A stretch of DNA of 64,000 bases from NCBI GenBank assembly GCA_963662175.1, contig OY759216.1:36163087-36227086 (forward strand), in the 5' to 3' direction. The stretch comes from Aradus depressus. Taxonomy: Eukaryota > Arthropoda > Insecta > Hemiptera > Aradidae. Shown here piece by piece: positions 35,180 to 45,465 of this stretch; within the stretch, counting starts at the first letter, position 1, and each line of letters opens with the position of its first letter. The translations under genes were made by a program, and so were the position numbers. The notes beneath the pieces are model-generated. The model was not told the DNA's origin. It saw only the letters and a list, made by a program, of their open reading frames with translations, and did not search any database.

Positions 35180-36449
35180 CCAATTCTTATCTCCGAAAAA
35201 AAAGTATAGCCATTAGAGGCAATTTGAATTCTGCTTCGTCAATATAACTTCTTTCAAATTAATATTTGATTTGTCCGACAAAAAACTTGATGTGGATCGT
35301 GGGGAAGCCAGGACCTCTGGGATATACGAAAGGCATCAACTATTTTATATATATATATATATATATTAAGATAAGGAAAGCCGTGAAATAATTAGCAGGA
35401 GAACACGTTAACGTTGCGATAAGAGAAGTCACGGTTTAAGTTAAATCTATTAAGTGTGTGGTGTTGGAAGCGTGGTCGGACACTCCCACCGCGATAAATC
35501 CACGTCCTCTTATATCGGGGAGGAGCGAGCGGCAAGAAGGTCCCCTCTAGTTAGCTGAGGCCCCTCCAGGGCTCAACTCTAATCTATCGAGAAGTTAAAT
35601 AGTTTGAGGCCAAAATTTGTTGTCTGTCTTTAAACCATATATTAAAGACTCACTTACCAAACAAACTTTAAACAATAGATTAAACCGATAAATGATTAAT
35701 TAATATAAACTTTAAGAATAAATTTGCAGGTTCCGTTAACCTGTCTGTCCAAGATAAAGCAGCAAAAACTTATAAAAATAGGTTTTCTGATTAATTAATA
35801 ATAACAATATTTATTACCGTTCAACCATAACATGGTAATTGGATACATCATACAAACCTTGTACATTATATCTGTGGTTACAGGGAATAAATTGGTAAGT
35901 CTAAATTCGTAACTTTTCAGGAGAGCACTTTTTTACTTTTGCATTAATCGTGTAAATCCAGTTTTTGGAATAAATAAATTATGTTTGCATCATTATTAAT
36001 CATATACCTCCTAAATCTATAGGAGTGAATGAAAATGAATATTGTTAATCCTTCCTTGGATTTTCCCTCAGTTCATTCCCCATCACTTACCTAATTATTG
36101 ACCATACTTTTTGAAATGCTCTTGAATGATGCCTCTCTAAAGTTGAGCAAGTTGATATAACCGAAAACACCCTCTTGACTTGGAATAGTCTGCCATAGTG
36201 AATAAATGGTTAAATGCAGTTATCTCGTGAATGATTACTCAAAGAAGTAGATTAAGTTGATTTAACCGAGAACATACACAATTTTACGAGATACCAAGAA
36301 ACGCACATCTTTATAATTCCGAAAGTAATAGAATCCTGAGCTCCCAACTTCTTCACAGTGCGCAGATGGCTTGGGAGATGATCTCAGGTAAACGTAACTC
36401 ATTTTAGCCATTTTACGACTTAACAACTTATTCCCTGTGACCATAGATA
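35180..36449. other. Intergenic stretch, nothing recognised
   Basis: A GC-richer island at 35455-35600 within AT-rich DNA; no frame or repeat family supported except the short LINE-end piece near 35800. Confidence 0.4.
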
Positions 36450-36720
36450 AAAAAATCACAAGCAATGTACTTCCACAGTGTCAATTGACCGACTAACTTT
36501 TTGAACCCCCTCTGAAACTATATCCTAATTTGGTAAAAATCAATAGTTGGCTTACACATTCTGAATTTCGTATCGATACATTGGCAGTTATTAAAGTTTT
36601 TGAGTTGACCCTCTCTCCTCTGATCTCTCCTTCCCTTCGACCTATTTCGCGGAAAGATAATAGTTGCCGTCAGAAATTTATTTTACATTTTTGGGTTCCT
36701 ATAACTTTGTATTAGTCCCT
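36450..36720 (-). repeat. Family X fragment
   Basis: AATCACAAGCAATGTACTTC to GTCAGAAATTTATTTTACA. Confidence 0.65.
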
Positions 36721-36787
36721 ATCTCAAATCCGAAAACACTTTAGCCATTGGAAATGTAATTAGAAACATTTTTGATAAGGACCAATT

Positions 36788-37553
36788 CAGTAAAATCCTT
36801 TTATAACGATTCCTGATATAACGATGTTTCCTGATATAACGATTTCCGGATACAACGATGTAAAACCCGTATCTAGTTTGGTTTGCTATTTAAAAGAAAT
36901 AAATGCGAATATAACGATGTTAGGTATAATGGGTATTCCGTATAAAACGATCTAAAACATAAGAAAAAGTTGTTTTTTCATTCCGATTATAACGATATAA
37001 TATATATGTATATACGCACATACATAAATAATTGAATAAAACGGTATAAGTTTTGAACGGATGAAAAATACGAACATTATAGAAAAGGGTTTTAAACACG
37101 GTTCTTGTTTACTCTTTCCGAGCACAATGAGTCATTCCATTTCCCCCTTGTCGAATTTTATTCGAACTCCCTTCTTCCCTTCTAGTGCGTATTCCTAGTT
37201 TCAGATTAGTCTTTCCTTTGCCTCCGTAGGGATCATGACTTCGGAACTTCATACCATGTAAGCAAAAATGTATACTTAAAAAAGAGCAAGCAAACTAAAA
37301 TAACTGATTTTTTTGTGGAAAGTTAATACATATGTAATCATGTGTATACATAATTTATGTAAACAGTTACAAATGTATGTAAGTTTTAAAAAGTTAATAA
37401 AAATATGTATACTTTCTCGTTATGATCATTGTAAAACACCTTTTTTTTCACTAACAAGCCCATACATTTGTATGTAGGTTTAACAGTTTGGTTCCGGATA
37501 TATCGATGTATTTTTCTTAGTCCCTTGAATATCGTTATAACCGGATTTTACTG
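36788..37553. mobile_element. pogo/Tigger-type MITE
   Basis: Ends CAGTAAAATCC and GGATTTTACTG are inverted. Subterminal GATATAACGAT or TATAACGAT motifs recur at least six times at the left, with ATATCGTTATAACC at the right. This layout is typical of non-autonomous Tc1/mariner elements of the pogo group. A TA follows the right end; the left flank is TT, so the target duplication is imperfect. No transposase. Confidence 0.8.
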
Positions 37554-37567
37554 TATGTCTAAAAAGA

Positions 37568-37840
37568 TTGGTTTCAAAACGACATTTTAGGACGGTTTTT
37601 GCCACACCTGCTTTTAGTTTTCTCTACAGCTTTTATTAGAGAATTTCGATTATTTCTCAATATATTCAGTACTTAGGCCCCAAAGTATAGTCGTCTTCAT
37701 TTTCGTCTGATTTCGGACAAAATATATTTGGAACTAAATTGACAGACGCATTGACACCATCACGAAAATCGTGAGTACCGTTCAAATTCCGAGGAAAACT
37801 GTATGCTTACAATACTTTCTTATATTAAAGGTTTCAGAAT
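37568..37840 (-). repeat. Family Y
   Basis: Inverted copy: CTTTTAGTTTTCTCTACAGC, ATTTTCGTCTGATTTCGG, ATCACGAAAATCGTGAG. Confidence 0.6.
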
Positions 37841-39590
37841 GTAAAAAAATACATTTAAAAAAGTATATTGTTTAATCAAACAAACTTTAATTTTGCTACA
37901 ATTTAGTGTGAGACGTATACAAATGACCAACGATTGAATTAGTGTGCTATCATATAATTTGTATACTCAAAAAACCTACATCAGATAGTTTGGAAGTTAA
38001 GTGTCCTGGAGTCCGGGGGGGGAGGTATTGAAAGAGCGATATAAATCAATGGTTTAGAACTTGATTATAGTGAGGGAAGGAAGGCCCTGGGTTCAAATTG
38101 AAAGGAGAAGTGGATGGAGGAGCTCATGGATCATGGATGGAGGATGGAGGGAAAGTAAGATGTTCCAGCTTCTCTCCTCCATACAATTAGGGATAAATGT
38201 TATTTATTAGGCTAATAGGAGAGCAACTAACCACCCACTAACCACCTCACTCCTGGCCTGTGGTTATTTGGGCCAGATCACACTCTTCACCAAACCACTA
38301 GTTGAAGAATACATTCTATTTGTATCTGCCCAACACGCTATCCACCTTCAATACATTTAGCTTCATCCATTTTACTTACTTTTATTTTTAAATTTCACGT
38401 TTCAACGTCCCCTGACAACGTTTTGACCATTTTCTCGCTGAAAACAACCGCATCTCAGAGCCTAATTACATTATACAAGATCCCACTTATATTTATTGCC
38501 TAATCAAAACTTTTATAAAATAAAAGTTTTAGAGAAAACGGAAAAAGTCATTTTTTATGAAATATGGTGTTTTGAAGGTCGCCCGGTTACATACAAATAA
38601 ATACATGTCGAAAACCAACTTAAAATGTCGTCTCGAATACCCATTTCAATAGACTAATATATATAATATAATTAAATAAAAAATTACCACATTTCCTGTA
38701 GAAATTGTAGCTGGTCTTCTCCTAAATTTTGATTTCTACAGTAGTTTCCGAAAAAGGCCCTAAAAAAATATCTAAAGTTCAAGACGTGCAATTTTGAAGA
38801 AAGTACACATATTTTTAAAAACTTCAATTAACAAATTTTTCATTTGGATTTCTTCTAAAGATACTAAGAGAGATGTGATATTATTTTTCTAAATTTGCAA
38901 AAATGTTCAATCAAATCCAAAAGTATATATTATCTTACTGGGTTAACAGGGAAATGAATAGCATAGAATAAGAGAACAATTAGTTGGGTTTATTTTCCTT
39001 AAACCTACATTGTAAATAAAATCAAATTATGAATATTAAATAAAAAAATAAAATTATTTACAATAAAAAAAAATCTTACAAACTAATTTTTAAATCTACT
39101 TTACTCCCTATCCTTATATATCCTTGAATGTTTGATGTAAAGACAGGGAGGAGTTGATTCGTAGGACCGGATCGAACTTGGAAACCTAAGTAGTGTTTAT
39201 TCGATTTGTCGGCTCCTGGTGAGAGCAGAAAAAAAAACAGTATGATGGACTGGGGATGACAACTGATCGCCGCAGATTGATCGGCCGTTGGTCGACCCAA
39301 CCCGTCAGCTTCACTGAGACATACCAAGCTCCCTGAACATGCGACAGACGGGACGCAAGATGCACCCAAAAAGTTAATAAATAAAGAAGGTATTGAACCT
39401 GTGTTAAGGCCTTAAATTGTAACATCATATGCTTTGAACCATTACCAACTCTCAGCCATATCAGCTGCATAGCTTTATACCTATAATAGTAACAAAATCA
39501 GAACTACCTTTGATCTGCTTTCCTGGAGCATTGGAATAGGTACCTTGGGAGGATGCACCCCATTCATACAAAACATTGGAAATGAAGACA
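37841..39590. other. Intergenic stretch
   Basis: 38000-38180 is purine-rich with ATGGATGGAGGA-type repetition. 39076-39470 is less AT-rich and has overlapping minus frames and GAATAAACACTACTTAGG; it could be an LTR remnant, but I cannot delimit it. Confidence 0.35.
38395..38660 (+). repeat. Family Y
   Basis: ATTTCACGTTTCAACGTCCC, TTGCCTAATCAAAACTTTT, GAAGGTCGCCCGGTTAC. Confidence 0.65.
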
Positions 39591-39914
39591 GTTAACTCCT
39601 GTATATGTATTAACACAGTTAACTACTGTATGGATGTACGCATACACAACCCGACAGTTAACTCCGGAATGTATGTATCTATATACAACCCAGACAGTTA
39701 ACTCCTGTATATGTATTAACACAGTTAACTACTGTATGTATGTACGCATACACAACCCGACAACTCCGGAATGTATGTATCTATATACAACCCAGACAGT
39801 TAACTCCTGTATGTATGTATGCCCAACCCCGACAGTTAACTTCTGATGTATGCATACACAACACAGACAGTTAACTCCTGTATGTATAAATAACACAGAC
39901 AATTAACTCCTATA
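39590..39914. repeat. Minisatellite, left block
   Basis: About nine imperfect units of roughly 32-36 bp built from ACAGTTAACTCCTGTATGTA and TATACACAACCC. Variants alternate TACTGTATG, TCCGGAATG and TCCTGTATA. Confidence 0.9.
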
Positions 39915-39919
39915 TGTAT

Positions 39920-40049
39920 TGTAATGTACCATATGATCAAAAGAATATCAACTACAGATGTGAGGTAGGTTAGATAAATATGTGAGTTGAGTTGTATAAT
40001 AAAATGTTTATAATGAAACATATATGGTGTACTTGTTAAATAACTTACA
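39920..40049 (+). repeat. 5' LTR
   Basis: 130 bp, starts TGTAATGTACC and ends AACTTACA (TG...CA). AATAAA at 39998-40003. Identical over its whole length to the 3' LTR. Confidence 0.95.
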
Positions 40050-40051
40050 TT

Positions 40052-40069
40052 TGGCGCAGTCGGTAGGAT
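40052..40069 (+). promoter_or_regulatory. Primer-binding site, serine-tRNA type
   Basis: TGGCGCAGTCGGTAGGAT, two bases after the LTR. It is complementary to a tRNA 3' end of the form ...CCGACTGCGCCA; insect gypsy elements of the 17.6/297 type use a serine tRNA with a very similar site. Confidence 0.85.
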
Positions 40070-40117
40070 CACGAACTGAAGACTCAAGTGAATAAGGTAT
40101 TCATTATACTATAAATT

Positions 40118-42343
40118 ATGTCTTCCATAGAGTTCAAGTTCAGATTTAAGAAATTTGGAGACAAATGCATTTTATATGCATTCAAAGAAAAAAATAGCAA
40201 TGATTGGGTTACAGTTGAACCCGCATTTCGAGACCTGCAATTCCATACAGGGCTTCTGTCGGTTGAGGGTGTTCGACATATCCTCCAAGAGGATTTCAGG
40301 CAAAAGTCTATATCAATAAGCATTACTAAAGAATTGGCTGAGGCTTATCGTTCATCCTCCACTCAGGCCATAGAAGATTCGGATCATGAAGAAGAAGGGG
40401 TTGACTCTCATTCTTTGGATCCACCGGTGTCCCTTGGTCAAAGTTCGGAGCGGCAGATGTTGTTGACGCTATTAGAATATCAACAGTGCCTCAACCAGGA
40501 GCTGATACAAAGTAGTCAGCAGGGGGTACAGAAAATGATGGAAGCAATCATGGCATCTTTTGCTGAAGTCATAACGAAATTGAACAGTAAACCGAAAAAG
40601 ATGGGTATTAAGAAATTCGACGGAAAAAATGAAGATCCCAAAACCTGGCTACTTATATATGAAAAAGCCTGTTCCTCCAACAATTGGGACAGTGACTATT
40701 TGAAAATTAGTAATCTAGTTTACCATCTGGTACCCCAGAGTACTGCAGAGAAATGGTACCATTCCCTCATGGCCAAAGAAACTCCAAATGAATGGGCCCT
40801 TTGGAAAAGCTCATTTCTGAGTTCGTTTCAACAGAACCTTTTGGAACTAGCGATAAGATGCAATAACTATGTCTATCGTGGAGGGACAATGTTGGAGTAT
40901 TTCTTGGAGAAAGAACGTCTTATTAATCTTGCCTACGGCAGTCTCTCAGATAGGGCCTTTCTCATAATGGTTATGTTGGGACTACCCGAAGATCTCCAGA
41001 GCCAGTTGTCCATCCTGAACATAGAGACAAGGGAGGAACTCCGGGCAGCTCTCGTCAGGCTGAAGCCGGCCGCCGCTACTTTCCAATCTTTTGGAAGATC
41101 TTGGAGCTCTCAGGAGAGAAGAAAGAAGCCGAGCGAGATAATAAAAAAAGGAATTAATAATATAGACGGTGATGAAGGAGTGGATAATGATATTTATTCA
41201 AGATCATGTTTCATTTCTAAGGTACCTCAAATTCGTTTATTGAATCAGGCTTGCACAGACAATAGCGAAAGGAAAATTGAAGTTAAACCTGATTTGGTGC
41301 CAGATATTCTTCGCTCTTATCATGACGATCCCGACTCAGGAGGTCACGACGGGTTTTGGAAAACATATATCAAGATAAGGGACAGGTTTTATTGGCCCCA
41401 TATGAAAGAAAGTATTTCAAAATACGTCAAAAGTTGTCATGATTGTCAAATTGCAAAATTTAACTTTAAGCACAAACCAGACATAATGGTTGTTCCGGAT
41501 ACAGCTACAGAGCCTTTCCAGTGCCTGCATTTGCACTTTGCTGAGAGACTGAAGGAAGCCGAATCAAATGGAAAGACACAACCATTTATTGCCGCTGTGG
41601 ATGAATATTCAAGATATGTTAGCGCCAAGGCAATCAAGGAAAGCGCAAATGCAGTAATAGAATTCCTTGAAGAATATCCCCACCTTAGCAAAGTAAAGAA
41701 AATAGTTAGTGATAACGGACTACAGTTTGCCTCTGAGGCTTTAAATAAATTCGCCGAAGAGAGACAAATCAGGCTAGTTGCCACAGCGCCGTATCGTCCT
41801 GTTGGAGATGGGTTGGCCGACCGTAAAATAAGTGACATCAAACGGTTCATGTCTCTGTATCCCAACTTTAAAGGAGGATGGGAAAACTGTTTGGAGGCAG
41901 CTGTAAGGCATCTGAATAGATCGTACACAGCGTGCCTTGGTTGTTCTCCCCAGTTCAAAGCGTTTGGAGTTGAATCTATCTTTCCGGCTGACAAAAAGTT
42001 TGGAATCTCCGCCGACATGATTCAGAAGAGATCCATCTCTAAGAAAAAGATGAAGAAATGCAAGGAAAATATGAAGTCCTATTTTGGTAAACATGTTATC
42101 CAATGTGCAAATGTTATCCCAAAAATAAAAGAAGAGAACCAAATCCTGGTGCAGGCCGGATATCGAGGGAAGAATTCTGTTGTTAAAGGACCTTTCACAA
42201 TCAAGAAAGTCATCAGATTGAATGGGTTCCCAAAGACTGTTCTGTATGAGGACGACTTCGGAGCAGGGCAGAAGGCTGCCATCAGGAATGTGGCGGTCTA
42301 TCATTGCAGGAGCAATGAAGCTCCTAAGAAAGGGGGTATGTAA
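40118..42343 (+). CDS. Gag-integrase fusion polyprotein (741 aa)
   Basis: One uninterrupted frame. Residues 1-155: an N-terminal region with an acidic patch (about 85-95) and a helical segment. 160-330: a Gag capsid-like domain (KKFDGKNEDPKTWLLIYE; W-rich helices; LIMVMLGLPEDLQ), without a CCHC knuckle. 335-385: a basic then acidic linker. 395-445: integrase zinc domain with His402, His410, Cys440, Cys443. 460-630: integrase core with VSDNG and the PYRP...GLADR segment. 640-741: basic C-terminal domain. The catalytic positions read His473, Asp532 and Asp568; the 35-residue spacing between the last two is canonical, but two of three residues differ from D-D-E. The stop TAA lies inside the 3' LTR. 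Strand transfer is unlikely; Gag packaging could still work. Confidence 0.9.
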   Translation: MSSIEFKFRFKKFGDKCILYAFKEKNSNDWVTVEPAFRDLQFHTGLLSVEGVRHILQEDFRQKSISISITKELAEAYRSSSTQAIEDSDHEEEGVDSHSLDPPVSLGQSSERQMLLTLLEYQQCLNQELIQSSQQGVQKMMEAIMASFAEVITKLNSKPKKMGIKKFDGKNEDPKTWLLIYEKACSSNNWDSDYLKISNLVYHLVPQSTAEKWYHSLMAKETPNEWALWKSSFLSSFQQNLLELAIRCNNYVYRGGTMLEYFLEKERLINLAYGSLSDRAFLIMVMLGLPEDLQSQLSILNIETREELRAALVRLKPAAATFQSFGRSWSSQERRKKPSEIIKKGINNIDGDEGVDNDIYSRSCFISKVPQIRLLNQACTDNSERKIEVKPDLVPDILRSYHDDPDSGGHDGFWKTYIKIRDRFYWPHMKESISKYVKSCHDCQIAKFNFKHKPDIMVVPDTATEPFQCLHLHFAERLKEAESNGKTQPFIAAVDEYSRYVSAKAIKESANAVIEFLEEYPHLSKVKKIVSDNGLQFASEALNKFAEERQIRLVATAPYRPVGDGLADRKISDIKRFMSLYPNFKGGWENCLEAAVRHLNRSYTACLGCSPQFKAFGVESIFPADKKFGISADMIQKRSISKKKMKKCKENMKSYFGKHVIQCANVIPKIKEENQILVQAGYRGKNSVVKGPFTIKKVIRLNGFPKTVLYEDDFGAGQKAAIRNVAVYHCRSNEAPKKGGM
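42326..42338 (+). promoter_or_regulatory. Polypurine tract
   Basis: AAGAAAGGGGGT directly before the 3' LTR; it also encodes the last residues of the fusion protein (KKGG). Confidence 0.8.
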
Positions 42344-42468
42344 TGTACCATATGATCAAAAGAATATCAACTACAGATGTGAGGTAGGTTAGATAAATAT
42401 GTGAGTTGAGTTGTATAATAAAATGTTTATAATGAAACATATATGGTGTACTTGTTAAATAACTTACA
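42339..42468 (+). repeat. 3' LTR
   Basis: 130 bp, identical to 39920-40049. Contains the fusion frame's last codon and stop (ATG TAA) at 42338-42343. Confidence 0.95.
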
Positions 42469-42473
42469 TGTAT

Positions 42474-42556
42474 GTATACACAACACAGACAGTTGACTCC
42501 TGTATGTATGTATACACAACCCCGACAGTTAACTCCTGTATGTATGTATACACAAT
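42474..42556. repeat. Minisatellite, right block
   Basis: Two and a half further units of the same minisatellite (ACAGTTAACTCCTGTATGTA). The LTR element sits inside one unit. Confidence 0.88.
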
Positions 42557-43724
42557 CATAAAATGTAGGCACAATCAACACCCACAGAACCTACAGAATT
42601 TCAAAATAACTATAATATAGAAGCCCTACGCCCTTAAAAATATAAAAATGAGCATAATCGATGTGTCACTCGACAAAGTGGAACGAAGGGCTGTTGAAAT
42701 GTGTTTTTTTAAGGAAGTATTTGGGGACCTATAAGAACTTTTGTAATCAAAATTAAATTTGTCTATTACGAATGGGACCATCTTATATACCAGGTGTCAG
42801 TGTTGGGCATTATTTATCTATTTATCAGATCATTTTTTAGTTTTTCACTAAATAATTATACTTTGTTCATTATTTTCATTTATAAACTATGACTAACAGT
42901 TCTTTTTAATTTATTTAATTGTTCATCTTATTACCATTGTTATATTTAACTTAATTCAAAATTATTTATCATCAAAATATTTAATAATTGTTCTTTTGAT
43001 GAAAGTGGTTTGTAAACAAAGTGTTTAGATTAGTTCTCCAACAAAATATATTTACTTCATTTTGTTATCGTTTCGCCTATCTTGATATCCCCTCTCAGCA
43101 CCCGTTAAAGAGTTAGATAACAAAACGTTCAACGATTGTATGCAAATCATTCTATACGAGAATGTTATTGCCAAAAACGGATGACGTCGAAAATAGAATG
43201 GAATGCCACTCAGAAAATCATTAGCACAAAATATCTATTTGATGGAAGAGTTGAGGCAGTTGAGATGTTTGGTGCATGTCAACATGTATGCTGACGGGTT
43301 TTGTCCCGATAACTTATGCCCTCCTTTGTCTAAACTGTATTAATTACGCTGCAGGTATGTTGAATGAGGGACAGTATATACAATGTGTGGGAACTTGACA
43401 AGAGAGAGAGAGAGAGAGAGACTGTTTATAAAACAATGGCTTGTCTCAGGCTCAAATAAGACATTACCTTCCACCGATCATTATCCTTATCGTGACACCG
43501 GATCAGATGATTGGCTGGCTGTCAATGTACGGCGTGGGCATACCAAGGGTCACGAACTAGTTCTCCTCACATCTCACAGCTTTATCTCCAGTTTAGGACA
43601 AAAATGTTCAATGATAACGGAAATGGAAACATAGGGGACTTTAAAAATGGCAACGCTATAAATATGATCGAGGCTCGTTTCTCAAATAATGACTCTAATG
43701 AATCAGGCGGAAATTATATTTATA
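42557..43724. other. Intergenic stretch, nothing recognised
   Basis: AT-rich; the (AG)n tract at 43400-43421 is the only clear feature. Confidence 0.4.
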
Positions 43725-43800
43725 TTAGCCTTAACGAGGTCTCACCTAAAATTAGAGTTTTTGTATTAACTGCCCCCTCCCCCCCCCCCCCCCCCCCCCA
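43725..43800 (-). repeat. Family X fragment with a 21-C run
   Basis: AAATTAGAGTTTTTGTATTA followed by the C-run at 43779-43799. Confidence 0.55.
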
Positions 43801-43859
43801 CAACCTAGTTTTCTCTACTACTCTCATCTGAAAAGATTTTTGATTTGTTCATAAATATG

Positions 43860-44345
43860 TTTTTTTTTTTGTTTTTAATAATTCTTTATTTTGAATATAT
43901 ATAATCGGTATAAACCATAAGTAAATTTGATGAATGATACATAAAAAAAAAATGAAATAAAAATAAAAAATAAGAAAAGAATGATATAAAAAAATAAAAA
44001 TAAAATAAATAGAAAAAAATGAAAAAATATATACACCTGTATATATTTATGCATATGGTTATGTACACAATGATAGGTAAAAAAAAAAAATTCTATATAA
44101 TAAAATAATAATGGTCTGTATGCAAATAATATAATATATACAAAACAAAGAGAAAATATTAAATTTAAATAATAATAAACATAAACATAACATAATAATA
44201 ATAAAGATAAAATAAAATCAACATAAGAGGCCTTCAACTCGAGACCCCTCGAAACACCCGGTTCTCTGTCATCTCCATCCCTCCAACTTAATGGGGGCAG
44301 GGGAGGCCGTGGGGGCTCCCTGCCTTTTCGCCCCGCCAACCACTG
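43860..44345. other. A-rich low-complexity region with GC-rich end
   Basis: 43860-44220 is A-rich simple sequence that gives long hydrophobic minus frames by composition alone. 44225-44345 (GGGGGCAGGGGAGGCCGTGG) resembles the end of a LINE 3' UTR on the minus strand, with (ATT)n following. Confidence 0.4.
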
Positions 44346-44469
44346 TCCAGCAGTGGAGGCAAGTCAAGAAGGAAAATATAAGTAAAGTGGTTGAAGAAAA
44401 CGTGTTCAGAAGACCTTAAAACTTGAAATTCAATTGAAAAGGGGATCTCGGATTTTTGCATGATCAAAA

Positions 44470-44600
44470 TACTGGATCCATACGACTATAAGTCATGTCG
44501 ATACATTCATTACATCGACGGTTATTAGAGTTAAAGAGTTAAGCCCCTCCCCATCCTCCCTTTCCCTACGGCTGGTTTGGCTGAAAATACGCCCCTTTTG
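44470..44600 (-). repeat. Family X fragment
   Basis: TGTCGATACATTCATTACAT, then GAGTTAAGCCCCTCCCC. Confidence 0.65.
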
Positions 44601-44783
44601 GCAAGCTGCCTCCTATGCCGTTTATTTTGTCTTTAAATAGCCCATATTAGAATTAATTTCTAATTTTTAACTTTTGCTTTTTCAGAATCTTAGTTTAATT
44701 ATATATATTAGTGCATTTTAAGCGTATTGGAGGCAAAACTATTGTTGTAAACAGTAATAATTATATTTTAATTTTTTGCATTA

Positions 44784-45131
44784 GGGTAAGGGTTAGGGTT
44801 TATGACTCATGCCCGGGCTTTAACTACGAGGTCATATCGCCTACTAACAGATCGCTCTTTCGTCACTCTGGTGGACATGAACCCGACACTACTGTGGGAG
44901 TCCTAAATTTTTCCTACCCCAAATTTTTAATCACCTAGGGTAGGGGTCTTTAACGAGTACCTGACATCGTACAGGCTCGGGACCATCGCTTAACGTCCCA
45001 TCCGAAGGACGGCGTGCTTAAGTTTATTTTACCTCCCAGATAAAATAAACTAAGGGCCTCGGTCGGGTTACGAACCCACGTTCTTGAACTCAGAAGGCAA
45101 GCACGCATACCACTGAGCTACCGGCGCCCTC
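44784..45131 (-). mobile_element. SINE family 1, full length
   Basis: 348 bp, tail GGGTAAGGGTTAGGG on this strand. 12-bp target duplication TTTTTTGCATTA at 44772-44783 and 45132-45143. Head and boxes are well preserved. Confidence 0.92.
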
Positions 45132-45299
45132 TTTTTTGCATTATATATTATTATTTAATAGTTCCTTTTTATATTTTGTAAGAAGAATCAAGTTGTTCTG
45201 GTCAAAATAAAATTTGTTGATGTTGCTTTTATTTTTATTTTATAGTTTTCAAAGGATAATGCTGCTTGCCCTGCTTGCTCTCACGCCTCGCATATAAAA

Positions 45300-45465
45300 T
45301 GCCTTTTAGTTTTCTCTACAACATTTATTTGAAGAGATTTTTGATTAAATCATAAGTGGTCGGACAAAACGTGTTCAGGAGATCTTAAAACGTGAAATTC
45401 CATTAAAATCTCGATCTCGCATTTTTTCATGATTACAATACTTCCTTATAGTAAAAATATAAGAG
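45300..45465 (-). repeat. Family Y
   Basis: TTTTAGTTTTCTCTACAAC through ATTCCATTAAAATCTCGATC to AATACTTCCTTATAG. Shorter pieces lie at 43803-43858 and 44385-44470. Confidence 0.65.

Larger units (their letters stand above)
39920..42468 (+). mobile_element. Young non-autonomous LTR retrotransposon encoding a Gag-integrase fusion
   Basis: 2,549 bp between 5-bp target duplications TGTAT (39915-39919 and 42469-42473). Identical 130-bp LTRs, primer-binding site, one open frame and polypurine tract are all in the canonical order. Integrase similarity and the primer type point to the Ty3/gypsy group. Protease, reverse transcriptase and RNase H are absent, so it would need enzymes supplied in trans. 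Confidence 0.92.

Noticed and set aside
39590..39914. CRISPR-like array
   Set aside because: Units are contiguous and imperfect with no unique spacers; it is a eukaryotic minisatellite.
41446..42304. Long minus-strand frames of 176-190 residues
   Set aside because: Antisense shadows of the Gag-integrase frame with no independent features.
43875..44339. 154-residue membrane-protein-like minus frame
   Set aside because: Phe/Leu/Tyr-rich sequence follows from an A-rich low-complexity tract; no start context or domain.
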